Source: Desulfosporosinus sp. (GTDB taxonomy: Bacteria; Bacillota; Desulfitobacteriia; Desulfitobacteriales; Desulfitobacteriaceae). Taken from it: a stretch of 64,000 nt of DNA. Position 1 is the first letter of the stretch; each line of letters begins with the position of its first letter. Below the pieces are notes generated by a model. It was not told where the DNA came from. It searched no databases and saw only the letters and a list, made by a program, of their open reading frames with translations. The stretch is taken from positions 30,667 to 94,666 of the forward strand of contig DOPM01000040.1 in the NCBI GenBank assembly GCA_003513495.1, given 5' to 3'. This document shows positions 1 through 8,873 of the stretch, piece by piece. A program made the translations under genes and the position numbers.

Positions 1-257
1 ATTGAGAAGTTAGGTGCTTTATAGATAAGTAAATGACCTCATATATTTTGCATTTTGTATAACGGCATTGTTCGAACTTAATTCCATAGGGTATTTTTGT
101 AAAACAAGAGTATCTTCCTGAAAAAGATAGATAAAATTCAAAGAATCTATCAATTCATGTTGAAATATTTAGATATAATTTTCAAGGGAAATTTAGTCAG
201 TTATAGAATGAGTATATATTGATCTCTTGATCAATTTGAGAAGAGTGGTGAGAGAAA

Positions 258-2195
258 ATGTCTAAAGACGAAGAAATTTTAGATTTGAAACAAAGGATTG
301 CTATGTTTGAAGAAACTTTAGTGAATGCTCAAGAGGATAACGAAATTTGGTATAGAATCTTCAACGAGAGCTATTGGGGTATGATAGTTTGTGATGCAAT
401 TAGCGGTGATTTTCTGAAAGTTAATCCTTGTTATGCTGAAATGCATGGATATAGCACTTCCGAATTAATTAAAAAATCTGTATATGATGTATTTGCTCCA
501 GAGTGTCATAAAGACCTTCCAGACATTATTCGCAGGATCCATGAGCAAGGTCATTGTACTTACAAAACGACTCACATTCGAAAAGACGGAAGTCGCTTTC
601 CTGTACACACAGATAGTTATGCATTTACATATAAAACTCGGCTAATACGGGTTGTTTCAGTCTGGGATTTAACGGAGAGTGAGCTAAAAGAGAAAGAATT
701 ACGGCAGTATAGGGAAGGTTTAGAGGAATTGGTCAAATCACGAACGGAGCAATTAGAACGAACGAATGAGCAACTAAGAAGTGAAATCAACCAAAAAGAA
801 GCCGCCGAAACTAAATTAGCTAAAGCTAATCAGGAGTTGATTAATACCTTAGAAAGTATTAGTGACGGTTTTTATACTATAGATCGACAATGGGTAATAA
901 GCTATGTCAATAACGCCATGGTTAAAGCTTTAAAGGCAAATGGAATTAATGGCAGTATTGTAGGTACAGATTACTGGGAAACGTTTAAGTATGGAAATGT
1001 TGAAATTAAAGAATCGTGCTTAAAAGCAATGAGGGATGGGCAGCAATCTCAACTAGAGATTTTCGAGTGTCTAATGGGGCATTGGGTAGAATGTAGTATA
1101 TATCCAACAGAAAGCGGGGTAGCGGTTTTTTCTCGTAATATTAACGAACGAAAGAAAAATGAAAAGATTATCAAAGATGAACATCATCGCCTCTATTCGT
1201 TATTTGAACGTTTTCCAGGTCTGATTTGCATACAAGAAGAAAATTTCAAGATCCGTTTTGCAAATAAAAGTTTTAAAGCAAAGTTTGGTTCCTGTGAAGG
1301 TAACCACTGCTATGAGGCTATAGCAGGGTTGAACTTTCCATGTATGGATTGCTTAACTCCAATAGTGTTGCGAAACTCTACCCCTCTATGGAATGAGGTT
1401 TTGCTTGATAACAGAACCTATGAAGTATATGTTCAGCCTTTTACTGATATCGATGGCTCAAATTTAATATTAAAAGTTTTAATGGATATCACGGATCGAA
1501 AAAACGCTGATCGAGAATTAGCACGTTTAGAAAGACTTAATATGGTGGGTGAAATGGCTGCGGGTATTGCTCACGAGGTAAGGAATCCTCTAACGACGGT
1601 TCGTGGCTTTTTGCAACTGCTCGACTCTAAGGATAAAGCAAAGCTTCATCATGAGTTTTTTGATTTAATGATTCAAGAATTAGATAGGGCAAATCTAATT
1701 ATTACTGATTTTTTAAGTCTGGCAAAAGATAAATCGGCTGATTTTACCTTCATAAATCTTAAAAAAATCGTCGAATCCCTAGTCCCCCTCTTATCAGCAG
1801 ATGCCCTAAATCAAGATAAGCAAATTTTTCTTGAGCTTGAAGAGGTCCCGAACTTCCAGGGAAATGAAAATGAGCTTCGACAGTTACTTCTGAACCTAGT
1901 AAGAAATGGACTTGAGGCGATGAACGTTGGTTCGATTCTAACCATTAAAACCATTAATCTAGAAGATTGCATCTTCCTAATAGTGTGCGACCAGGGAAGT
2001 GGTGTTGATCCAATGATATTCGAAAAGCTTGGTACGCCGTTCCTGACAACAAAAGAACGGGGGACTGGGTTAGGTTTGGCAATCTGCCAAAGAATAGCTG
2101 CTCGCCATAACGCTGTTATTAATTTTGAGTCAAATCCCGGGGGGACAACAGTCACTGTTAAGTTTTATCTTGATGCCATATTTCTGACAAATTAG
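258..2195 (+). CDS. PAS-domain sensor histidine kinase (NtrB/KinA-like, orphan)
   Basis: Predicted cytoplasmic histidine kinase of 645 residues. In order: a PAS domain at about 30-150, a coiled coil at about 150-195, a second PAS at about 195-300, a third PAS at about 310-415, then HisKA and HATPase. The H-box (AGIAHEVRNPLTTVRGF) places the phospho-accepting histidine at residue 439. The N-box (LLLNLVRNGLEAM) and G-boxes (DQGSGVD, GTGLGLAIC) are intact. The third PAS carries four cysteines in two pairs (CEGNHC and CMDC), a possible metal or redox site. No membrane segment is visible. There is no response regulator beside it; the next gene is convergent. The kinase core closely resembles the kinases at 31519-33345 and 52389-54179. 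By family knowledge such orphan kinases often feed the Spo0A phosphorelay; that role is inference. Confidence 0.9.
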   Translation: MSKDEEILDLKQRIAMFEETLVNAQEDNEIWYRIFNESYWGMIVCDAISGDFLKVNPCYAEMHGYSTSELIKKSVYDVFAPECHKDLPDIIRRIHEQGHCTYKTTHIRKDGSRFPVHTDSYAFTYKTRLIRVVSVWDLTESELKEKELRQYREGLEELVKSRTEQLERTNEQLRSEINQKEAAETKLAKANQELINTLESISDGFYTIDRQWVISYVNNAMVKALKANGINGSIVGTDYWETFKYGNVEIKESCLKAMRDGQQSQLEIFECLMGHWVECSIYPTESGVAVFSRNINERKKNEKIIKDEHHRLYSLFERFPGLICIQEENFKIRFANKSFKAKFGSCEGNHCYEAIAGLNFPCMDCLTPIVLRNSTPLWNEVLLDNRTYEVYVQPFTDIDGSNLILKVLMDITDRKNADRELARLERLNMVGEMAAGIAHEVRNPLTTVRGFLQLLDSKDKAKLHHEFFDLMIQELDRANLIITDFLSLAKDKSADFTFINLKKIVESLVPLLSADALNQDKQIFLELEEVPNFQGNENELRQLLLNLVRNGLEAMNVGSILTIKTINLEDCIFLIVCDQGSGVDPMIFEKLGTPFLTTKERGTGLGLAICQRIAARHNAVINFESNPGGTTVTVKFYLDAIFLTN

Positions 2196-2229
2196 AATCA
2201 ACTTGATATTAAGACGGCTATCAATAATT

Positions 2230-4707
2230 TCAGAAACTAGATGCATCTTTACGTAATATGTTTAGGAATTGATCGACCATTTCAGGATCAAACTGTTTAC
2301 CAGAACAGCTTTGGATTTCCTGAATAGCTTTATCTATGCTCATAGCCTCTTTGTAGTGTCTAGCGTGGGTCATAACATCGAAGGAATCTACAATTGTCAA
2401 CAATCGGGACAACTTCGGTATTTCTTTACCTACCAGACCCTGAGGGTAACCGGTTCCATCAAATCGCTCATGGTGGGATAGGATTTGATTGGCAACGTGA
2501 GCTAAATCCGGTGTCGAAACTGCGATTCGATATCCAATTTCAGAGTGGGTCTTCATAATTTCCCATTCTTCCGCGGTAAGTTTACCCGGTTTAAGTAAGA
2601 TTGCTTCTGGGATACCAATTTTCCCAATATCATGAAGCAAGCTTAGTAAGGCCACTTCATCAAGTTCTTCTTGATTTAGCCCCATTCTCATACCTATCTG
2701 AACACACATTTGAGCTATTCTCCTGGTGTGTTCTTCTGTCTCGATATGTTTTTCATGAAGAGATTGTTCGAGAGAACTTAGAATTGAACTTTTAGCACTT
2801 CGGCTTTCTAATAGCTTTTTTCGATACATTCTTTCTTCTGCCAGCTTTAAAACAGCTCTCATATCCGTGTGTAGACTATCTTTATTAGCACGACCCCAAG
2901 AAATACTGATTGGACTTTGAAAACCTTTAATAGATTCGCACTCTTTTTTAATTTTCCTAATCAAATTATCAACATAGTTCCCATGGTTATCTTTAATAAA
3001 AATAATGAACTCATCTCCACTCCAACGGGCAGGGATATCATTGGCTGTACAGCAATTTTTGAGAATTTCTCCAACAGTACGTAAGAGACGATCTCCTTCA
3101 TGATAACCAAAGGTATCGTTAATCAGTTTTAGACCATTTATATCACCCAGTACAATCCAACTGTTGCAGAATATACATGTGTCAGCCTTTTCCAGTAATA
3201 TTTCAACAAAAGTCCTGTTTTTTAATGTCGTAACCACATCCGTCTGACTCAAATAAAGGTTCTCTGCTTCATAGTTTTTGCGTTGGGTAATATCGGAAAT
3301 TGTACCGATTAAACGGCTTGGTTTTTTAGACTCATCGTATGCAACAATCTTCCCTCGACCTTGGACCCACACCCACTCTCCAGAATATTTTTGAGTTCTG
3401 TATTCTACGTATAGATTATCTGTGATACCGTTTAAGCAATTAGCCAAAGAAACTTGAAAAAGATTTCTATCCTCTGGATGTATTGTTTTGAGGGTTTGAT
3501 CATAATTGAGATAACTATCCCGATTCACGTATCCTAAATACTTTAGCCAGTCAGGATTAATATAGAATTCATCCTTCGATAAATCAGAATCAAAATAGCC
3601 GTCATTTGTTGCTCCCATGATTAATTTGAAACGTTCTTCACTCGTTGCTATTTCTTCATAATAGCTCTGAAGTTCTTGCAACATATTATTAGCACTCCCA
3701 GCGAGATTCGAAATCTCATCATTCCCAGGTAATGAGATCATTTTGGACATTTTCTTTTTGGTTCTAACAGAGTTCATAAACAAGTTAAGTTTTTCAATTC
3801 GGCGGATTAATAGAAATTCTAGGCAAACCAAATAAAGGCCGGTAATAATGAGTAGTATCACGAAAAATGCTAAACTTGTGTAATTGATGATAGCCAATCC
3901 ATCGTTATACAGGGGCCTTTGGGTATCAAGGACCAAAATAATCTCAGGTTCATTGAAGATATTATTTAGCCTGGAATAACTCCTTACTGATTCTGTTGTC
4001 TTCTTAATGTGCAAGAAAGTGTTTTCAAAGGGTACCCTTTGTTGTTCCTGTTGCAATACCTCTTGAATCTCGGGATTCTGTGATGTTTCGAATTTAATGG
4101 TTACCTTTAAGGCATCTTCAAGATAATTTAGGAATTTTTGATCAATCAACTTGCAAAAGATAATAGCTCCATTATTTGGAGCTTCCTTGTTAGATGTTGT
4201 CACAGGCGAGATCGAGATAAGTAAGGGCTGTCCAGATATTATCAATAGCCCTGTTAGAGGTTTAGAACTAGACAGAAAATTTTGATAGTTCCCTTTCATA
4301 TGTAAAATATTTAATAATTCTTCTTTAAGAGAATTCTCGTTTACTGTTTCAATTCCATATACCTTAGTGAAAACTGTATCTCCTTTAATATCAAAGAAAC
4401 CCATATAATTGAGATTTAAGGAGGTCAAAGTGTTATCATGAAGATTCACATCAACATATTCGCTATTGGTGCCATTAAGATAGTTAAAAGTATCATCCCA
4501 GTAGGCCCAGTCCGTCACTGTACTTTCTAAGGAAGATTTTTCTCGTTGAATAATCGACGTTGCTCGTTGAAAATCTTGACGGACCATTGTTTCTTCTGTT
4601 CTTTCTGCGTAATTAATAAATAATGTCCTAATAAAAATGATGGAAGTTAGAGCAATAAACACTATGCCGATTATGGTAATGAGAGATATTTTCTGTCTAA
4701 CCTTCAA
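2230..4707 (-). CDS. Membrane CHASE4-like/PAS/GGDEF/HD-GYP c-di-GMP signalling protein
   Basis: Large membrane protein likely to turn over cyclic di-GMP. It has an N-terminal membrane helix, an extracytoplasmic region of about 230 residues resembling CHASE4, a second helix near residue 280, a HAMP-like linker, a PAS domain (about 360-480), a GGDEF domain and a C-terminal HD-GYP domain. The GGDEF signature reads SGDEF, so diguanylate cyclase activity may be altered. The HD-GYP part is intact (LLHDIGKIGIPE, HHERFDGTGYPQG), suggesting a phosphodiesterase. I chose the TTG at 4707 because AGAGGTGAT lies six bases before it; a GTG at 4716 would overlap that site. It is convergent with the upstream kinase, with about 35 bases between the stops. 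Confidence 0.88.
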   Translation of the reverse strand: MKVRQKISLITIIGIVFIALTSIIFIRTLFINYAERTEETMVRQDFQRATSIIQREKSSLESTVTDWAYWDDTFNYLNGTNSEYVDVNLHDNTLTSLNLNYMGFFDIKGDTVFTKVYGIETVNENSLKEELLNILHMKGNYQNFLSSSKPLTGLLIISGQPLLISISPVTTSNKEAPNNGAIIFCKLIDQKFLNYLEDALKVTIKFETSQNPEIQEVLQQEQQRVPFENTFLHIKKTTESVRSYSRLNNIFNEPEIILVLDTQRPLYNDGLAIINYTSLAFFVILLIITGLYLVCLEFLLIRRIEKLNLFMNSVRTKKKMSKMISLPGNDEISNLAGSANNMLQELQSYYEEIATSEERFKLIMGATNDGYFDSDLSKDEFYINPDWLKYLGYVNRDSYLNYDQTLKTIHPEDRNLFQVSLANCLNGITDNLYVEYRTQKYSGEWVWVQGRGKIVAYDESKKPSRLIGTISDITQRKNYEAENLYLSQTDVVTTLKNRTFVEILLEKADTCIFCNSWIVLGDINGLKLINDTFGYHEGDRLLRTVGEILKNCCTANDIPARWSGDEFIIFIKDNHGNYVDNLIRKIKKECESIKGFQSPISISWGRANKDSLHTDMRAVLKLAEERMYRKKLLESRSAKSSILSSLEQSLHEKHIETEEHTRRIAQMCVQIGMRMGLNQEELDEVALLSLLHDIGKIGIPEAILLKPGKLTAEEWEIMKTHSEIGYRIAVSTPDLAHVANQILSHHERFDGTGYPQGLVGKEIPKLSRLLTIVDSFDVMTHARHYKEAMSIDKAIQEIQSCSGKQFDPEMVDQFLNILRKDASSF

Positions 4708-4845
4708 GTAGATCACCTCTAACTTCTTGTTTTCAGAAGAGTGCCCTATGCCTATTATCTAGGAATGTATATAATTATTTCTACATTTTTCCGTAAATAC
4801 CTCCTAATTTATAATATTTCGATTCTAGCAGTAAACTAAAAGCTT

Positions 4846-4876
4846 AAAAAACAACACCCTGGATCAATCCAGGGTG
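4846..4876 (-). terminator. Rho-independent terminator of the ferredoxin gene
   Basis: On the minus strand a perfect ten-base-pair stem (CACCCTGGAT / ATCCAGGGTG) with a two-base centre is followed by TTGTTTTTT. It lies about 30 bases past the ferredoxin stop. Confidence 0.85.
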
Positions 4877-4904
4877 CAGGGGGAATTAGGAAGAGAAAAG
4901 GTGA

Positions 4905-5087
4905 TCACTCTAAAATAATTGCTGCTACGGGGCAGCTTTTTTCAGCTTCTTTCGTTGATTCTTCGGCATCTTGAGGAACCGGATTTGTATAGGCTTCGGC
5001 AATCTCGTAATTCATCCTAAAAACTTGTGGACAAATTGCTTCACAGGCACCGCATCCAATACAATCGGAATTTACGATAGCAAACAT
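4905..5087 (-). CDS. Ferredoxin, 4Fe-4S
   Basis: Sixty-residue ferredoxin, an electron carrier in the cytoplasm. The cluster motif C9-x2-C12-x2-C15 and the distal C52-Pro match a single [4Fe-4S] ferredoxin. C19 is an extra cysteine in the position seen in ferredoxins that can also hold or lose a metal. The mid-section is acidic, as usual for the family. AAAGGAG lies ahead of the ATG. It sits about 100 bases downstream of the symporter gene on the same strand, so co-transcription is possible, although no functional link is obvious. The redox partner cannot be read from the context. Confidence 0.93.
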   Translation of the reverse strand: MFAIVNSDCIGCGACEAICPQVFRMNYEIAEAYTNPVPQDAEESTKEAEKSCPVAAIILE

Positions 5088-5188
5088 TCTATTTTACTCC
5101 TTTCTAACACACATTGTTCTGGTGCTGTTGTTAGTGCCTATCTGTTTAAGAGATCGCCGATAGAATGTTCAAATTAGCTAAAAAGTTG

Positions 5189-6757
5189 CTAAGAAACGTT
5201 TTCTAAGGGTTTGGTTACTAAGGAGACAAGGATAAAGACAATAATACTGGCTGGAAGTGCTACTATTAAAGGATCGACATAGCTTAAGGGTCCGGTTCCT
5301 GCCAGAGAATTTCTCCCAAATATAGCCTTCGCTAAACCAAAGATAGCCGATTCCTTAGTGTACACGAAGATACACATAAAACTATAAACAAAGGTTCCAA
5401 CGACCATACTCCAAGTAGCACCAGTTTTGGTTGCGCGCGGCCACCAAAGGGCCCCAGCATATATTGGCAGGAAAGCTGCGGCACAAAGACCAAAGAAGAT
5501 CGAGGTGGCTACCGCAATAATGTTCCCAGGTAAGACGTTGGCTACCATGACAGTAGCGATAAACCCAACAATTAAACCTGCACGGGCTAACAATAGTGTT
5601 TTAGATGAGTCATCTTTACTGGTTTTACCTAGAAGGTCATAGCTGATCGAGGTTGAAATAATGTGCAGCTGACCACTCAAGGTAGACATAGCCGCAGCCA
5701 ACAGACCAAGTAAGAAAAAGTAAACGAGCCAGGCGGGGAAAGCTTGGGACAGGAACAAGGGGATTACTTTATCTGTATTAGGACCAGTTCCTCCAATAGC
5801 GGATGCTGTCATGGCAATCGTATTACTCGTTTCATGAAAGTAAACATTGGCAAGCGCACCGACAGTGAATGCTACACCCGTCATGAATAAAATAAAAACT
5901 CCGCCGAAAACTAAGGCTCGGTTTAACTCTTTGCCAGATTTAACCGTCATATAACGAACGATGAGTTGTGGCTGTGCTAAGACACCGATGCCAACTCCGA
6001 GCACTAAGGTGGAAATGACAAACCACCAGTTTTGGCTTAAAAAGGTGGGCATTGATGCAAAACCAGTCATTCCTTGTTTTGCTAATGCTTCAGGGACTAA
6101 GCTGGACATGGCGTTTAGTTTGGCATGTGCTACTGAGATGCCGCCAAGTTTTATATAGGTTAAACTAATTAATAGAAACATCATAATGAACATGAGAGTA
6201 CCCTGAAAGGCATCCGTATACACGACTCCTCTCAGGCCGCCAAAGAAAACATACGCTAAAACTATGAGTGAGAGAACCCATAATGCAGTCGTGTAATTCA
6301 TTTGTAAGGTTTGTTCTAGAAATCGGGCACCACCAATCATTACGGCTGCAGCGTATAGGGGCAAAACGATACTCATGAGTGCCGCGGACCACTTGCGAAT
6401 AAAGCTAGACTGAAAATGAGCCCCTAATAGGTGGGGGAAGGTATAGGCTCCAAGTTTTTGCCCTAAGGTGCGTGTTTTCTTGCCAAAGAAAACAAAGGCT
6501 ATGAAAATTCCAACAAAAATATTTGCAAATGTCAACCACAACATACTTAGTCCATAAAATCCTGCTGCTCCACCAAACCCAACAATAGCGGAAGTAGAGA
6601 TAAAGGTTGCTCCATAAGCCATGCCCATGACGTAAGGATGGATATTTCCTCCAGCCACCATGTAATCCTTCGAAGACTTTGTATGTTTATAACCAAGATA
6701 TCCAAGAAATGCTGTGATTAAAAGATATATCGCGAGAACAACTAAAAAAATTCCCAC
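5189..6757 (-). CDS. Sodium:solute symporter family protein
   Basis: Integral membrane transporter of 522 residues with about 13 hydrophobic segments, typical of the SSS family (proline, pantothenate, acetate and related symporters), which couple solute uptake to sodium. The N-terminal region has the family's SxDYMVAGG-type motif after the first helix, followed by the GxxFxSTSAIVGFGGAAGFYG stretch. The substrate cannot be assigned from sequence alone; monocarboxylates are plausible. The start is a GTG preceded by GGGTGG at eight bases. A 34-residue membrane peptide is encoded 29 bases upstream in the same direction (6787-6891), the arrangement known for symporter small accessory proteins. Confidence 0.9.
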   Translation of the reverse strand: MGIFLVVLAIYLLITAFLGYLGYKHTKSSKDYMVAGGNIHPYVMGMAYGATFISTSAIVGFGGAAGFYGLSMLWLTFANIFVGIFIAFVFFGKKTRTLGQKLGAYTFPHLLGAHFQSSFIRKWSAALMSIVLPLYAAAVMIGGARFLEQTLQMNYTTALWVLSLIVLAYVFFGGLRGVVYTDAFQGTLMFIMMFLLISLTYIKLGGISVAHAKLNAMSSLVPEALAKQGMTGFASMPTFLSQNWWFVISTLVLGVGIGVLAQPQLIVRYMTVKSGKELNRALVFGGVFILFMTGVAFTVGALANVYFHETSNTIAMTASAIGGTGPNTDKVIPLFLSQAFPAWLVYFFLLGLLAAAMSTLSGQLHIISTSISYDLLGKTSKDDSSKTLLLARAGLIVGFIATVMVANVLPGNIIAVATSIFFGLCAAAFLPIYAGALWWPRATKTGATWSMVVGTFVYSFMCIFVYTKESAIFGLAKAIFGRNSLAGTGPLSYVDPLIVALPASIIVFILVSLVTKPLENVS

Positions 6758-6786
6758 TTGCTATTCCACCCTTCAAACAATGAATT

Positions 6787-6891
6787 CTAGTCATTATTCC
6801 AATTGATTAAACCGTACACAACGCATAAAAGGGCACTGCCAATGGACATAAGAAATGCGGCAATGATTCCTGGGTCAGTCAGCCCTAACAT
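6787..6891 (-). CDS. Symporter small accessory protein (34 residues)
   Basis: Small ORF read directly from the minus strand: MLGLTDPGIIAAFLMSIG at the start, ending YGLINWNND. It has one hydrophobic helix (about residues 8-28) and a polar acidic tail. GGGGTGG lies just ahead of the ATG. It is immediately upstream of, and co-directional with, the sodium:solute symporter, and both probably share a transcript. Short one-helix peptides in this position are a recognised companion of SSS symporters, and the LTDPG start and WN-x-D end fit that group. Role in transport is inferred from the pairing only. Confidence 0.75.
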   Translation of the reverse strand: MLGLTDPGIIAAFLMSIGSALLCVVYGLINWNND

Positions 6892-7312
6892 AAATCCACC
6901 CCGTTCCATTTGATAAAATGCAGATGACTATTAGCATTAGCTGGACATATTACTTGAAATCAATGTTCAGATTGATTAAACGAGTTCACTATTAGACAAC
7001 CTATTGCTCCTACCATTCCTACCGTACTAAAAAAACTAGTTCCCTTAACGTTCAGTTATTTGATATAATAAACTTTACACACCGTACTTCCATCCTTTCT
7101 TCTTTAATTAACATAACTTACTTATCTCTATGCTACCGTTGATGGGTAAAAGGAACATGCTGAAATTATAACAAATCTGTTACCAACAGACAATAGTTTT
7201 TTGTGCTGTATTAAGACAGATTCGGGATTATTATTCTAACAATGCCTTTTTACAATAAATGCATTGTTCAGTATTGAAATCAGTATGACAGAGTGCTATT
7301 ATTATCTAAACC

Positions 7313-7571
7313 GTTGATGGGGAAGTAAAACCGCAAGACCAACCACACAGAGAGCCGAGTATGGTGGAAGCTCGGTAGGTAATGGAGCGGGTAAATGGGC
7401 CTCAGAGGGTGGAGCGAAAAAGCTTAAGCTTTAGTAGCTACCAACGCAAAGCCAGCGTTAAAGGGCTAAGGGTGTGTTGGCACTCTGCATTAGAGGATGC
7501 ATAGTTTTTTGTGCATCAATTAAGGTGGTACAGCAGATGAACGTCTGTCCTTATCTAAGGGCAGGCTTTTT
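7313..7571 (+). promoter_or_regulatory. T-box leader, probable tryptophan specifier (UGG)
   Basis: Leader RNA with the marks of a T-box riboswitch. Stem I includes the AGTA S-turn strand (7324-7327), the AGAGAG...GGTGGAAGCTCGG distal section (7348-7376) and a specifier strand GTAAATGGG at 7391-7399. The upper specifier-loop helix is CCGC/GCGG. The codon TGG at 7396-7398 is followed by a single purine and then the lower helix, the usual geometry, so tRNA-Trp is the likely ligand. The T-box sequence AAGGTGGTACAGC lies at 7522-7534 and overlaps the 5' arm region of a terminator (7543-7570: GTCTGTCCTTA / TAAGGGCAGGC then TTTTT). Uncharged tRNA should favour antitermination and expression of the DAHP synthase gene. 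Confidence 0.85.
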
Positions 7572-7573
7572 GC
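7543..7573 (+). terminator. T-box controlled terminator before the DAHP synthase gene
   Basis: GTCTGTCCTTA pairs with TAAGGGCAGGC (one to two G-T pairs) and is followed by TTTTTG. It is the terminator arm of the T-box leader and competes with the antiterminator that contains the T-box sequence. Confidence 0.8.
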
Positions 7574-7669
7574 GTTATGGCCATTATTCGTTCTATTCCA
7601 GGACTTGTAGGATTGAACGTGCAGAGAAAAAAACCCGCAAATGATAACAATTTGAGGGAGGCTGTTATT

Positions 7670-8812
7670 GTGAAGGACCTAATACTGGCAGGACGTAGAG
7701 CTGAACGAAGTGTGATTGGGTTAAAGGACGTCACTATCGGTGCAAAAGAAATTATCTTGATAGGTGGGCCTTGTGCTGTCGAATCGAGTCTCCAGATGAG
7801 ACGTTCGGCTGAAACCGTTAAAAAAGCTGGAGGGAAGATTTTACGAGGTGGAGTTTTCAAACCCCGCACATCTCCTTATAGTTTCCAAGGGTTGGGGTTA
7901 GAGGGGCTAAATTATCTGGTACAAGCCGCCAAAGATCATGGCTTACTCTGTGTTACCGAAGTGATTGATGCACAGAGTTTGGATCAAGTTGTAAACAGAG
8001 TCGATATCATTCAAATTGGTGCCCGAAATATGCAAAACTTTGAACTATTAAAAATGGTGGGTAAAATAAACAAACCTATTATTCTCAAACGAGGATTGTC
8101 GGCGACGATAGAGGAGTGGTTGTTAGCTGCAGAATATGTTTTAGCCGCTGGTAATCCACAAGTTATTCTTTGTGAAAGAGGTATTCGGACCTATGAACCA
8201 AGTACTCGAAATACCTTAGATCTTAGTGCTGTCGGGGTTGCTAAAGAACTCTCTCACTTACCAGTTATTGTTGATCCTAGTCATGCAGCTGGTCGTAGAG
8301 ATTTAATTTCCTCCTTATCCAAGGCCGCTATTGCAGCAGGTGCAGATGGATTACTAATCGAGACACATCCTAATCCAGCTGAGGCGGCAAGTGATGGACC
8401 TCAGTCGCTAACGCCAGAACAGTTTATTCAATTAGCAGGAGAACTTGGAGTGGTCGCATCTTCGGTTCAGAGAATTTTCACTGCTGGGAGACCTGAGGAT
8501 ACTATCGAATCTCTGCGGGCTCAGATTGATAGTATTGATCAAATAATCTTAGAGAAATTAGCAGATAGAATGCAAATCGTTCGCAAATTAGGGGATCAAA
8601 AACGTTTAGATCAGGTTAAAGTTGCCAGTCGACAAAAAGAAATTGTTCAGCGTTTAGTCAACCTTGCTAATGAACTGCAATTACCAGCTGAATTAGTAAA
8701 GAGGATCTACCCATTAATTTTTGAGTTCGGAATTCAGTCCCAAATTAAAAGTCATTTAGCCCAAGAAAAGGAATTGGAATTAAGTACCTACTATCCCACT
8801 AGTGGTAAGTGA
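7670..8812 (+). CDS. aroF: 3-deoxy-7-phosphoheptulonate synthase / chorismate mutase fusion
   Basis: Joins phosphoenolpyruvate and erythrose 4-phosphate (first shikimate step) and carries a second domain converting chorismate to prephenate. Residues about 10-270 form the class I-beta DAHP synthase barrel (IGGPCAVES, RGGVFKPRTSPYSFQG, IVDPSHAAGRRD). Residues about 290-365 form an AroQ-type chorismate mutase (LRAQIDSIDQIILEKLADRM, VRKLGDQKR). In Bacillus subtilis the mutase is N-terminal; here it is C-terminal. The usual N-terminal ferredoxin-like regulatory domain is absent. I chose GTG at 7670 because AGGGAGG lies eight bases upstream; the in-frame ATG at 7577 directly follows the terminator and lacks a ribosome site. 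The upstream T-box predicts induction by tryptophan shortage. Confidence 0.93.
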   Translation: MKDLILAGRRAERSVIGLKDVTIGAKEIILIGGPCAVESSLQMRRSAETVKKAGGKILRGGVFKPRTSPYSFQGLGLEGLNYLVQAAKDHGLLCVTEVIDAQSLDQVVNRVDIIQIGARNMQNFELLKMVGKINKPIILKRGLSATIEEWLLAAEYVLAAGNPQVILCERGIRTYEPSTRNTLDLSAVGVAKELSHLPVIVDPSHAAGRRDLISSLSKAAIAAGADGLLIETHPNPAEAASDGPQSLTPEQFIQLAGELGVVASSVQRIFTAGRPEDTIESLRAQIDSIDQIILEKLADRMQIVRKLGDQKRLDQVKVASRQKEIVQRLVNLANELQLPAELVKRIYPLIFEFGIQSQIKSHLAQEKELELSTYYPTSGK

Positions 8813-8824
8813 ATATATTATGAA

Positions 8825-8862
8825 AGGGTGGTAACAAACATATTAAAGTTTGTTACCACCCT
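8825..8862. terminator. Bidirectional hairpin terminator between convergent genes
   Basis: Perfect 15-base-pair inverted repeat (AGGGTGGTAACAAAC / GTTTGTTACCACCCT) with an eight-base loop, between the aroF stop and the end of the SGNH hydrolase gene. Flanking AATTATT on one side and TTTCAT on the other give modest T-rich exits for both strands. Confidence 0.8.
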
Positions 8863-8873
8863 AATTATTAAAC

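Noticed and set aside
1..24. Possible last codons of an upstream gene (reads IEKLGAL then stop)
   Set aside because: Only seven codons are visible and nothing supports them as coding.
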